Part shown: one piece after another, positions 37,287 to 47,079 of the stretch
How positions within the stretch are numbered: the first letter of the stretch is position 1
Layout of the letters: each line of letters opens with the position of its first letter
DNA from: Galaxea fascicularis
Lineage: Eukaryota > Cnidaria > Anthozoa > Scleractinia > Euphylliidae
Direction of reading: 5' to 3'
NCBI GenBank assembly: GCA_948470475.1
Contig: OX419337.1
Location: 37,496,536-37,560,535 of the forward strand
Length of the DNA: 64,000 bases
Made by a program: the position numbers and the translations under genes
The notes under the pieces: generated by a model
Told to the model about the DNA's origin: nothing
Database searches by the model: none
What the model saw: the letters and a program-made list of their open reading frames with translations, nothing else

Positions 37287-38714
37287 TTATATTTTTGCCC
37301 TTACAAGCATGTCTTTAAGGGATATACCTCTTTTGTATGATATTATCGGAGGTTTCAAATAAATTGCCTTTAACAATGGCTGATTTTGTATAAGGCCCCA
37401 GTGTTCCATCATTGTCTGTTTAAGACTGTTAACTGCTGGGTGGTACGTAGTCACAAAAGGCAGAACCCTCGTGTTATTCTTTTTGTTTTGTGTTAAAGCC
37501 GATTGTCTAGAGGCAAAGTTGACCACTGACAGAGACCTTTCTATGGTTGTTTTTGGATAGCTGCGTGCTCTCAGGCGTTGTTTAAATTTCACAAGGCTCT
37601 CTTCAAATGTTGTTTTCGAAGAGTTAGTCCTAAGCAATCTCATTGCTTCGCCTTTAATGAAACCACTTTTTACGCCTGGGGGATGGCATGACTTGAAGTG
37701 TGTATATTCGAATCTTTCCCCTTTGAACACCACTGTGTCGAGGAAAGTGATCTCGTTCTCTGATATTTCGGCCGTGAATTTGATGGTACTGTGGAATTTA
37801 TTAGCTTGTTCAATAAAACAATCCACGTCTTTTTTATTGCAGTTCCAAAGCGAGAAGATATCATCGATATATCGTTTCCATTCTTTAGGCTTGATCTCGC
37901 TTTGTCGTATAAGCTTTGATTCGATTTCCGCCATGAAAATGTTGGCAAATGATACTGCCATTTTAGTTCCCATGGCCGTTCCGTGTGTTTGGAGATAGTT
38001 GTCTCCATTAAACTGGAACGAGTTTTCTTTCAGAATTAGACCAAGCATTTCCCTTAGGAAGCGTGTTGGGACCGGTGGGTTGTAGTTGTGGAACGTTTCG
38101 TATGCCTTGCATACTGTTTCTGTTCCCTCTTCTTGTGGTATATTGGTGTACAAGCTAGAGACGTCCATTGACACTAAGATTGTGTCTTGGCCTATCTTTG
38201 TTTTCTCTATGAAGTTGATAAAATCAGTTGTATCCTTAATAAAGGATTGTTGTTTCTGTGCGATAGGCTGGAGCAATGTATCCACAAATGAGGATATTCT
38301 CTCAGTTGGGCCGTCACAACCTGAGATGATGGGTCTACCGACCGGTTTCGGTTTGTGTATTTTTGTAAACGTATAGAAAATTGGTGTTCTAGGAGGATTG
38401 GGAGTTTGTGAGAGCCATTTTTTAGTCATGTCATCAATGTGTTTGCCCTGGTGAAGACGGTTAATGAGGTCATTAACCCTTTCCTTTGTGGTTTTCACCA
38501 TTGGCGCTTTTAGAGGTTCATAGTGCTCTCTGTTGTCGAGTTGCACCTTGGCCTCGTTTATTTTATCTGTCTTATTCATGGTGACTGTTGTTGTCCCTTT
38601 GTCTGCTTTTTTGAGGTTTATAGCAGGATTGTTTTTCAACTCCATTAGAGCTATAGCCTCGTTGCGTGACAGGTTATTTTTGGGCTTGGTTATTGGGATC
38701 TCAGCAAGTTGTAT
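37287..38714 (-). CDS. Penelope-like element reverse transcriptase, no GIY-YIG domain visible
   Basis: From the ATG at 38645 the frame gives 452 aa. It stays open upstream to 38714, adding residues such as NLSRNEAIAL that fit the family's conserved N-terminal block, so the true N-terminus is missing. Motifs numbered from the ATG: ADKGTT (14-19), KIHKP (95-99), GRPIIS (103-108), the catalytic VSMDVSSLYTNIP (158-170), AMGTKMA (224-230), catalytic YIDD (259-262) and FLDT (301-304). This pattern is specific to Penelope-like retroelements, whose RT is related to telomerase. Most animal members end in a GIY-YIG endonuclease. Here the frame stops soon after DMLVRAKI with none detectable, and the inverted partial copy ends at the same place. 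The gene sits inside the foldback element. It is 5'-incomplete and perhaps non-functional, although catalytic residues are intact. Confidence 0.88.
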   Translation of the reverse strand: MQLAEIPITKPKNNLSRNEAIALMELKNNPAINLKKADKGTTTVTMNKTDKINEAKVQLDNREHYEPLKAPMVKTTKERVNDLINRLHQGKHIDDMTKKWLSQTPNPPRTPIFYTFTKIHKPKPVGRPIISGCDGPTERISSFVDTLLQPIAQKQQSFIKDTTDFINFIEKTKIGQDTILVSMDVSSLYTNIPQEEGTETVCKAYETFHNYNPPVPTRFLREMLGLILKENSFQFNGDNYLQTHGTAMGTKMAVSFANIFMAEIESKLIRQSEIKPKEWKRYIDDIFSLWNCNKKDVDCFIEQANKFHSTIKFTAEISENEITFLDTVVFKGERFEYTHFKSCHPPGVKSGFIKGEAMRLLRTNSSKTTFEESLVKFKQRLRARSYPKTTIERSLSVVNFASRQSALTQNKKNNTRVLPFVTTYHPAVNSLKQTMMEHWGLIQNQPLLKAIYLKPPIISYKRGISLKDMLVRAKI

Positions 38715-38835
38715 TTAGACATTTTCCAAATAGCTCTCAAGGGCAACTGATGGTTGAACCTGGGGCATCCAATTTGATTTAACATGAAAAGGATGTGGTT
38801 CTTTGTTTTGCCCGTGAAAGATGTATTGGAGTCTC

Positions 38836-39311
38836 ATCCGCCTTGCGAATTGTTCAAAAGTGGCTTCATTAAAGGCGAAGCAATGAGATTGCTTAGAACT
38901 AACTCTTCGAAAACAACATTTGAAGAAGCCTTGTGAAATTTAAACAACGCCTGAGAGCACGCGGCTATCCAAAACCAATCATAGAAAGGTCTCTGTCAGG
39001 GGTCAATTTTGCCTCTAGACAATCGGCTTTAACACAAAACAAAAAAATTAACGCGAGGGTTCTGCCTTTTGTGACTACGTACCACCCAGCAGTTAACAGT
39101 CTTAAACAGACAATGATGGAACACTGGGGCCTTATACAAAATCAGCCATTGTTATAGGCAATTTATTTGAAACCTCCGATAATATCATACAAAAGAGGTA
39201 AATCCCTTAAAGACATGCTTGTAAGGGCAAAAATATAATCTAAGGCTCTAATGCGAGGCGACCACAAAAACCGCATGAGGAGTCCGTGCAGGCCTGTCAC
39301 TCATTTCCTCT
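38836..39311 (+). pseudogene. Inverted partial copy of the Penelope-like RT 3' end
   Basis: Plus-strand sequence repeats the C-terminal part of the RT (GFIKGEAMRLL, then FKQRLRARGYPK, VLPFVTTYHPAVNSL and the same 3' end). A small indel near 38930 puts it out of frame ('EEAL' then stop). The match to the minus-strand copy is close, with scattered substitutions, from about 38856 to 39311. The first part (about 38836-38856) diverges and looks like a different subfamily, suggesting template switching or a chimeric insertion. Confidence 0.85.
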
Positions 39312-39867
39312 CGAATCGACGCTCATCGTTTGGATTGAACGTTCGAATTGAATGTTCGGATTGAATGTTTGGATTGAATGTTCGAATTGAATAATCGAAT
39401 GTTCGGATTGAATGTTTGAATTGAATGTTAGAATTGAATAATCGAATGTTTGAATTGAATAATCGAATGTTCGGATTGAATGTTTGGATTGAATGTTCGA
39501 ATTGAATAATCGAATGTTTGAATTGAATCTTCGAATTGAATGTTGAATTTTCGAATCGAATCTTCAAATGGAATGTCGAATTGCAAGTTGAACGCCCGAA
39601 ATGAAAGTTGGAATGGAATAACCGCTTGTTTAAAGTGCATGTCCAAATGTTGTAAGTGGATTTTGCATGCCTGCTTTGAATGTTTCACTTGATTGATTGG
39701 ATGTTTGAAGTGTTTGTTTGAATGTTGTGAGTGTATTTTAAACGCCTGACGTGAATGTTGTAGTGAAGGTTTGAATGTTTCAATTGGATATTTGAATGTT
39801 GCCAGTGAATGATGCTATGCGTGGATAAAGGGCAAAGTTTGAATTTTGGCGGTGATGGAACGCCATA
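39311..39867 (-). repeat. Right outer arm of foldback element
   Basis: Inverse of the left outer arm, with 'TTGAATGTTCGAATTGAAT'-type units ending in the inverse of TATGGCGTTCCATCACCGCC. It has more tandem units than the left arm, consistent with slippage or recombination within the repeats. Confidence 0.85.
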
Positions 39868-39873
39868 TTAACT

Positions 39874-40840
39874 AAGCTATTTGTAGTGAACATTGTATTA
39901 ACTATCATATGCTTGCTTAAACTCCGGGGGGTAACTCTTTACTGACATTCGGCTATACTGGCGGGAAAGGGCGGCTGACAAAATATGGAACGTCTTCAGT
40001 CTCACAGGGAATGCCTTTCACCCCTGCATAAGCTTAAATTGGTAGGTTACTACTTTAGGTAAACCATTAGAGAATAACTGAAGTAGTGTTTAGTTTCTCA
40101 GTTGTACGAAATAGGTTCCATTTTGGGCGCGGAGTAATATCACACAGCACCTTTATCGCCGACTTTGCAACTGCAACAGAACAAAGGAACGTGCACACCT
40201 CTACCATCCAGCTCCTCTTACACTTGCGACTGTAATTTAGGGAAACAAGAAGGAACAGTCCGTTCTGAAAGGTGAACAAAATCAGGCACTTTCGCTTTAT
40301 GCATGGCTAGCATAAACGCGATCTACTGCACTACAATACCTGGGTATCCACTAGTGACTCTACCCCCCTCCCCCCCCCCCCACCCCAATCCTGGGAGTGT
40401 TGGTTCCCACAATAAGTTTAACGATCCGACAGCAGGTCAAATATCATGAGTTATTCTACAGTCAGACCATATTTGTTTGTCAACTTTGCAGTCTAAATCC
40501 AAGTACTGTACATGTTATGTTTATTACTGACTGTTCTAAATATTTCACCAGCCTTTTGTGCTCCGTAAATCGGACATATCTCCATCTTCCTTCACTCACT
40601 CATTCATTCATTCATTTCATTGTAATTTGTTTTGTCATTCCATTTCCCCTTTCGGACAAAAGAGCAGCATTTTGGAGCGAAACCAGGTGGCTGTTTCACG
40701 TCATTGAACCGCATGTGGAAAACGAGAACGATGATATATAAATATATATATATAAAGACTCTTTTGGCATATCAATAATGAAAGAAAAACTTTTAAAAAA
40801 ATGATAGAACGCTAACACCACAGAAGAGTACTGCCGGTCC
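39874..40840. other. Intergenic DNA with a C-rich tract
   Basis: No gene recognised. Contains a poly-C-rich run at about 40362-40386 and a short AT-repeat near 40735-40755. Confidence 0.6.
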
Positions 40841-40844
40841 TTTC

Positions 40845-42010
40845 ATAAGAATGATCACACTTGAGGATTAATCAAAAGGCTCAGAAGTTAACACCAACTT
40901 GTACACAACAATAAACAATACCGCGAGAAAGTAATGCTCGGTTTATATTAATGTCGCATCACAGTTGAAAGTCTGATTTACCTTGCTATACAGAGCTGCA
41001 GTGAGAACAGCGGGAAAGTTAATCATTCTACAGCTTTCATTTTAATGAACAAAAGAGCTTACAGATCACCTGGATACACAATGCAGAAGAAAGTGCTGCT
41101 CAATAGCTTTCATTGGGATGGTTACACTAGGATTTCGCCTAACAGTATTGGCGCAAAGAAACCATTCATTACCTGTATAGAAACCGTGCTGTTTAGTAAC
41201 TTTCATTTGACAGGATTTCTCCCAAGTGGATTGACTCAAAAGTTGAACTAACGTACCTGAAGAAGCGTACTGCGTAGCTGAACCATACCATAGGAAGCAC
41301 AGGTCAATGTAGCTTTATGAATGCGGCTTGTTGTATCGTTACACCCATAACGATGAACTCGAACGTAAAACTATATTTGTGTTATAAAGTTACCGTGCCA
41401 CAGGGAGCACTGCATGTTTCATTATAACTCTAGATTCAATTGAATATCAGCTGTTACGCACGATTTCACATACACGCTTTAAACATTGTAGTGTAACAGA
41501 CGCCTACACAGGAAGGTACTTGTCAGAGCTTTTCAGACTTGAGAGTTAGAATCACCTTGCAACGCCAAAAGAAAGTGATGCTCGGAAACCTTGATGTCAC
41601 TGGTTACACTATGGATTTCAGATTCAAAAGCTACAGCGACCTTGTGCAGCACAAAAAACAACAGCACAGGAAATTACTGCTCAGTAGCTTTTATTTGAAT
41701 GGTAACACTTGGGATTCATCTACAGAATCAAAAGTTAGAACCAAATTGTGCAGCACAATAAACAGCACTACGGGATTACTGCTCGATCAGTAGCTTTCAC
41801 CCGAATGGTTCCACTGGTAATTTTACCAAGAGAAGCAAAACCTACAGAACCGACCCTTCCATAATAAACACAAAAAAACAACAGAATTATAGAACACGAG
41901 TACTCGGTTCAGAACCTCTGATTGACTTCAAGTGAATGGGTTACACGTAGGATTTTGCCCAGAGAATCAAAGCTAGAGGCCCTTTCAGTTGCATAATGTA
42001 TAGCACCAAA
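40845..42010 (+). repeat. Degenerate ~100-115 bp repeat units, array 3 (best copies)
   Basis: Six or more diverged units share 'TGCTCAGTAGCTTT(C)ATTTGAATGGTAACACT', 'GGATTCATCTACAGA.TCAAA', 'GTTAGAACC', 'TGTGCAGCACAATAAACAGCAC' and 'GGAAATTACTGCTC', given here as separate landmarks. In the clearest stretch the motif recurs at about 41579, 41677 and 41783, a period of roughly 98-106 bp. Other units are longer or degraded. Confidence 0.7.
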
Positions 42011-42091
42011 GGAAAGTACACACGCCCAATGACGTTGTTTGGGAGATTTGAAAAGACACACTTCGGGACTCAATCCTCAGTCCGAAAACTA

Positions 42092-42870
42092 ATAACAGCA
42101 GATCGATGATCACTGCATAAAGAGATGCTTAGCACGCGCAACCCTGCGATGATAAAATCGGTTACACCGGCCAAACTTCGTGTACAGGCCTGTAGGGAGG
42201 GGGGGTGCGATGGGTGCGCCCGCACCCCCCGCAGACTGCTGAAGTCCACTTTTTTGTTAAAAAAATAAATAGTAAAAAAAAAGTAATAGTAGTTGATCTG
42301 TTTGCCAAGATGCACCCAAGGAGGCTTGAGCTTGGCACACTTCTGAAAAATCGTGATGATCAGCAGCCAGCCGAGTGAACAATACGGATTTACAACTTTA
42401 TTTCTATTTTTGTTATTTTTAAATAGTGACATTGGCATTGTTATTCTCTACATTGTAAAATACAAACGTAAAGCATTCTCTTTGCCAAAAAAAATCAATT
42501 TTGAAGTTCAAAATTTGACAAATATCCACGTTTTTAGGTTCGCTTTTAGCGACCTATATTGCTATCATACTGACCTTCAAAACGCACGAAATGCAGTCTC
42601 AGACAACTTAATTTTCAAAATTTCCCGGGGGGGCATGCCCCCGGACCCCCCTAGTAAAGAGCGCCTCCGGCGCTCGTTGGTCCGTATAATCAACTGATCG
42701 CACCCACCTGTCAAAAATCCTGGCTACGGGCCTGGTGTAATCGTTAGTTTTTATGGGTTGTGGTACCAAGATACCTACATCTAGTTCTACCAAGAAGACA
42801 CACGCCCTCTGCTTGACGCTTGTAGAGAATAAGGAACCACGTAATCTTGCGTCGTAATAACGCTCAGGTC
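42092..42870 (+). repeat. Copy A of a direct repeat, interrupted by a hAT-like insertion
   Basis: 42098-42184 and 42740-42868 together match 44706-44930 in order: 'GATGATCACTGCAT', 'AGCACGCGCAA', 'CCGGCCAAACTTCGTGT', then 'CATCTAGTTCTACCAAGAA' and 'CACACGCCCTC'. Copy A is split by the insertion at 42185-42734. The 28-bp minisatellite follows immediately. Confidence 0.8.
42185..42734. mobile_element. hAT-like non-autonomous element with empty site in copy A'
   Basis: The left end is CAGGCCTGTAGGGAGG. The right end 'GGCTACGGGCCTG' reads CAGGCCCGTAGCC in inverse. GTGTA flanks both sides (42180-42184 and 42735-42739). The related sequence at 44.8 kb continues directly across this point, so it represents the pre-insertion state. 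The interior contains a G/C-rich hairpin near 42627-42650. The termini resemble hAT elements, but only 5 bp of flanking duplication is visible instead of 8, so the superfamily is tentative. Confidence 0.65.
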
Positions 42871-42873
42871 CTT

Positions 42874-43655
42874 TATAACCCAGGTTGTAATGTGTAATCC
42901 TGGTATGTAATACAGTACGTTGTAATGCTGGTTTCTAATGAGGTCCGTTGTAACGCTGGTTTGTAATGAGGTCCGTTGTAACCCTGGTTTGTAATGAGGT
43001 CCATTGTAACGCTGGTTTGTAATGAGGTCCGTTGTAATGCTGGTTTGTAATGAGGTCCATTGTAACCCTGGTTTGTAATGAGGTCCGTTCTAATGCTGGT
43101 TTGTAATGAGGTCCGTTGCAATGCTGGTTTGTAATGGGGTCCGTTGTAATGCTGGTTTGTAATGAGGTCCATTGTAACCCTGGTTTGTAATGAGGTCCGT
43201 TGTAATGCTGCTTTGTAATGAGGTCCGTTGTAACGCTTGTTTGTAATGGGGTCCGTTGTAATGCTGGTTTGTAATGAGGTCTGTTATAACGCTGGTTTGT
43301 AGTGAGGTCTGTTGTAATGCTGGTTTGTAATGGGGTCTGTTGTAATGCTGGTTTGTAATGAGGTCCGTTATAACGCTGGTTTGTAATGAGGTCCGTTGTA
43401 ATGCTGGTTTGTAATGAGGTCCGTTATAACGCTGGTTTGTAATGAGGTCCGTTGTAATGCTGGTTTGTAATGCAGTACGTTGTAATGCTGGTTTGTAATA
43501 AGGTCAGTTGTAATGCTGGTTTGTAATGAGGTCCATTGTAACGCTGGTTTGTAATGAGGTCCGTTGTAACGCTGGTTTGTAATGAGGTCCGTTGTAACGC
43601 TGGTTTGTAGTGTGGTACTTTGAAACCCTGGTTTGTTATGAGGTTCTTTGTAACC
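42874..43655. repeat. 28-bp minisatellite, about 27-28 copies
   Basis: Tandem repeats of a 28-bp unit made of 'GTAACGCTGGTTT' plus 'GTAATGAGGTCCGTT', with point variants (C/T, A/G) and rare alternatives such as 'GCAGTACGTT'. Because 28 is not a multiple of three, three units make a 28-residue pattern; the two open frames on the minus strand are artefacts of this. Confidence 0.95.
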
Positions 43656-44703
43656 CCAAAATTGGTGGTTTGTATTGAGAAACGATCGAGCGTCGTATGA
43701 TGTATTCTCATGTCCAAGACCGTTAGACTGTTAATAGAGAGTTTAAGCATGACGTTTACGGTAGAAGGCAAATGGCAAAGATTACCTCTGGGTTTTTATT
43801 CTCTTGTTGTAATCGTTAAATAAATCACACAAAAATAGACAAATGTCTCCTGCTATTCACTGCAAATAAAAATATTTTCACTCTGCTGTACAGACAGCTG
43901 AAGACAGACGGTAAAAGTTTCATTTTTGCCGTTTGCCGTTTGACGTAACGTCATGCTCTGATCTCTCTAATGCAGTCGTGACATTATCGGTCTTTTGAAG
44001 TAATTTCACATTGCGTCAATTTCAAAACAAGCATGGAAGCAAATTGGCTTGAAGAGCATCTAGCCCCCTCTACATCAGTTTTGGTCCTGACAAATCTCTT
44101 TTCTGTGAGATAAAGTGACAGACTTGACCTTCATGTCCTACCCTCCCAAATCTCCTTGTTTATTAAGGTAGAGAAGTCAGTACCAAGAAGCGCCATAAGA
44201 AGAATGATAAGGCCGTCAGTAACTTACCCAAATTTATCTTTTTGAGTCAATTGAGATCATCACAGTTGTTTTCATCAGCGGTGCCCAGCATGACCCTCTT
44301 AGTTGTTTCTTCTTTTAGAAGAACGTCTCTAAAAACACAATAACCAGAAAAGAAACTGAATTTAATCGTTACCCGCGTTGTCTTTTTTTTTTTGGGGGGG
44401 GGGGGGGGTTTCTTCAAAACATTATATTTTTCATTAATTGTAAAACTATTGTCAGTTTGCTAACCTTTTTGTCAATTATTCTGACTTGACATCTTTCTTC
44501 TTCTTTTTAATTCGTCGTCGTTGCCTTCTTCTTCTTTTTCTTCTTCATTTTCTTTGCGGCCGAATATTGATGCTCTCTATTAATGAATGCCTTTTCAAAA
44601 AGTAAACGAACTGCATTCTTGTGGCTTTGTCTTAAATCCTTTAACGTATACAGGGACGCAGGAGAGATCGACGTCGAGCATACAAGAAAGTTATATGGTC
44701 ACT

Positions 44704-44936
44704 TTCGGCATTATAGCAGAACGATGATCACTGCATGAAGAGATACTTAGCACGCGCAATCCTGCGATGATGAAATCGGTCATACCGGCCAAACTTCGTG
44801 TCATTGATCGTTTTGACAGGTTGTGGTAGCTAGATATCTACATCTAGTTCTACCAAGAAAGCACACGCCCTCGGCTTGACGCCTGTGGAGAATAAGGCAA
44901 TCACGTGATCTTGCTTCGTAATGACGCTCATCTTGA
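44704..44936 (+). repeat. Copy A' of the direct repeat (uninterrupted)
   Basis: Matches copy A around 42.1-42.87 kb but lacks the hAT-like insertion and is not followed by the minisatellite. It therefore records the ancestral arrangement. Confidence 0.8.
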
Positions 44937-45035
44937 AGGACCCAACAGAGGAGACTGTTAAGACCACGTCAAAATCTTCGAAAGTTTTTTCGAGTTGACT
45001 AGGCCGGAACTTCGGTAATGAGATGCAGTTTCACG

Positions 45036-45077
45036 ACTCGAACGAGTCATACGACTCGTACGACTCGTACGAGTTCA
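45036..45077. repeat. CGACTCGTA palindromic cluster
   Basis: Four ACTCG cores in direct and inverted order ('CGACTCGAACGAGTCAT', then 'ACGACTCGT' twice and 'ACGAGTT') make a short, strongly self-complementary run. Confidence 0.7.
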
Positions 45078-45379
45078 GTGTCAAGGCCAGGACCTACTTC
45101 ATTCACTCCGGAAAAATTATATTATACCTTTTCAGTTGCAAAATCTGACCATTAATTTTGTAAAAGATTGGAATCAGATTCTAAATCCGGACAAGTCTGA
45201 ATTTTTTTCAGGCTTTCTTTTCGCTAATATTTTGGTAGCATTTATAACTGTGATAAACATTTACATGTTCATTTAGCTACTCCACAGTTCAATTTACGAT
45301 CTTTATATACTTCAAATTCATTTCTTGCATTATTCAAGGTTTTATTATGAACCAACAAAATCAACAGCTCATAGATGAG

Positions 45380-45422
45380 TTGTTATCTCAGTCGGTAGAG
45401 CATTGCACTGGTATTAGAGGCT
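45380..45422 (+). repeat. tRNA-like SINE fragment
   Basis: 'TATCTCAGTCGGTAGAGCA' looks like a tRNA D-arm/box A, followed by 'TTGCACTGGTATTAGAGG'. No box B (GGTTCGA type) follows, so it is a truncated SINE or tRNA relic rather than a tRNA gene. Confidence 0.45.
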
Positions 45423-46192
45423 GCTAGCTTAAGATGCCTTGAACGCGTTTTTTATTACTTATGACGAATGCACTCAACTAATTAGCATAATTATAAGCAA
45501 AATGAACACATACAAAAAGATTGTACTTTGATACTTACCGCAGAACTCCACGACGTCATCTTAAAGAAGCAAATTTTTCACTCCCAAAGATTATCCTGTC
45601 GATGTTCTCTTTACGGAGTAGTTTACATTCCAAGACCATTACGAAGATCCTCTCTTGTCAAATATAACCCATCTTCTTGTCTTTCTTCCAGAACCATAAC
45701 ACAGCGTCACCAGTGAGGGTTGACGTTTATCATAAGGCAATTATGGCGACAGTGTTAAAATAAAAATTTTCCAATCTACCGCTTACACCAACTCTAATTT
45801 TTTATTTCCTTTCTGATAAGATCTTTTGGTGTTATCTTCTCTATCGCCATAACCTCGCCTGTAAAGATTTCCAGCACATTATTTTTGGAGATGAGTCTGC
45901 CGAAAAAAGAGAAAGAACAGAGAGGGTTGGAGGTTGACGTTTGGTTCCAGGTCCTTTCATTTTGCGATTCGGAGAACATACAATTTCTAAGATAATTACG
46001 TTGAAAGCTTTTAAGACAGCAACAATGTTGTGCGACATACCGACCGTATTGCTTGGCCTTTACGAGCACACTTTACTATCACAAAACTAAGTACTATAAT
46101 CACACTTGGATCAACTTCCAGTTGTAATTGCCTCACTTATAAACGTCTTAAACCGAAGTTCAAATGATATGAAACAAATAAAAAACGGAGGA

Positions 46193-46446
46193 GGCAGGAT
46201 GGCCGAGTGGTTAAGGGCGCTGGATTTCAATGCGTGTGACCCGGGTTCAAATCCCGCTCTGACCACTAGCTGGTGTTGTTCTGGGTAAGTGCCCGGTTCA
46301 ACTCCTCGGTCATCCTTGTAAATAGCCAACTGGTCTGCCTCCCGCCAGTTGGGATTCTTATCATGTTACGTTTATTTGAATTATTTGTTTCATGTATTTG
46401 CTCGGCCCCACTAGCCTTTGTGCTAAATAAACTGCCGAGGGTAAAT
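46193..46446 (+). mobile_element. tRNA-derived SINE (Leu/Ser-type head)
   Basis: The head has box A 'TGGCCGAGTGGTTAAGG' (46200-46216) and box B 'GGGTTCAAATCCC', giving a recognisable but imperfect tRNA fold. It is followed by a tRNA-unrelated body with 'GCCCGGTTCAACTCCTCGG' and an inverted 'CCAACTGG..CCAGTTGG' hairpin. The tail runs from 'CTCGGCCCCACTAGC' to 'CTGCCGAGGGTAAAT', where 'CTCGGC' and 'GCCGAG' can pair. No clean target-site duplication was found. It would be transcribed by RNA polymerase III and mobilised by a LINE. Confidence 0.85.
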
Positions 46447-46789
46447 ATTTCATTTATTTATCCATGAGTAGAAATCGTATACAGATTTTGTCGTCATAAA
46501 GGATACGACTTAGTTACTTGCCCATGTGCACGTGCGCGCGTGCAGACGACTTCATTGTTTTTTGCCCTCCTACACTTCGTAACCAGTTCATTTTTATATC
46601 ACACCACGCGGTCGCTCAGCATCCGGTGTTTGTTACAATTTCCAGTTAGACTTGATGACAAATGCTGACTGTCTAGGCTACCGACATAAACCTTTTACAT
46701 TTAAACATTTTTATGGAGAAGATAGACAAGCGACACCACTGATCACACTTCAGATCTTAACGCGAATGAAAAGTGCATGTTGGTAGAAA

Positions 46790-47079
46790 ATGAGGCTGGG
46801 GAGCGTGGCTGTGTTTATTGTGCTCGCTGTGTTGGTTTGCTTTCAGCTGAATGAATGCGTTTCGTTTAAAAAACGTTTCTCTCGTTTTCCCCCTCTTACA
46901 CAGTGAAAAATATTTTTGCTGTTGAAGACTTCTCGGATCTCAATTATTCTCAAACATTTGAACCGAAACAGGACACAACGAGAACACTGGGAAAGATTTG
47001 TGAAGCTGTGCGGAATCGAAATCTTGTCGAAAAACGATTCCCCTATCACCCATATAAACCGTCAATAATTGTTAGCTAA
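46790..47079 (+). pseudogene. Possible small secreted peptide frame, interrupted by a one-base frameshift
   Basis: ATG at 46790 opens a 38-codon frame starting MRLGSVAVFIVLAVLVCF, a good signal-peptide profile, then a KKR basic site, ending at TGA (46904-46906). In another frame, from 46906, 58 codons run without a stop (KNIFAVEDFSDL to PSIIVS), include a KR site, and end at TAA near 47077. The two frames differ by a single-base shift. Alternatively the pyrimidine-rich 'CCCCCTCTTACACAG' at 46889-46903 is a splice acceptor for an exon whose partner I cannot find. No homology recognised. Chance is a real alternative. Confidence 0.2.

Larger units (their letters stand above)
36502..39867. mobile_element. 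Foldback (palindromic) element with TTAACT target-site duplication
   Basis: Both ends read TATGGCGTTCCATCACCGCC inwards, and TTAACT flanks the element exactly on each side (36496-36501 and 39868-39873). The outer arms (about 36502-36959 and 39311-39867) are rich in short ATTCAA-type repeats of the form 'AACATTCAATTC'. The inner arms (about 37218-37671 and 38856-39311) are inverted copies of the 3' end of a Penelope-like reverse transcriptase gene. A 258-bp segment (36960-37217) is present only on the left side. Total length is 3366 bp. The transposition mechanism is unknown: the long TIRs with internal repeats resemble foldback DNA transposons, while the cargo belongs to a retroelement class. 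Confidence 0.8.
43656..46190. other. Intergenic DNA with simple repeats and repeat copy A'
   Basis: Contains a T12/G15 junction at about 44382-44408, a TTC-rich tract near 44490-44555, direct repeat copy A' (44706-44930), the CGACTCGTA cluster (45036-45077), and a tRNA-like fragment near 45380-45422. No gene recognised. Confidence 0.6.

Noticed and set aside
42874..43655. Regular 28-bp repeats resembling a CRISPR array
   Set aside because: The units are directly adjacent with no unique spacers, and the surroundings are eukaryotic. It is a minisatellite.
42873..43771. Two minus-strand open frames of about 100 codons with NGPHYKPALQ-type repeats
   Set aside because: They are translations of the 28-bp minisatellite; the periodic protein pattern is forced by three 28-bp units and has no independent support.
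46193..46266. Functional tRNA gene
   Set aside because: Boxes A and B are good, but the acceptor stem pairs poorly and the sequence continues into a SINE body and tail.
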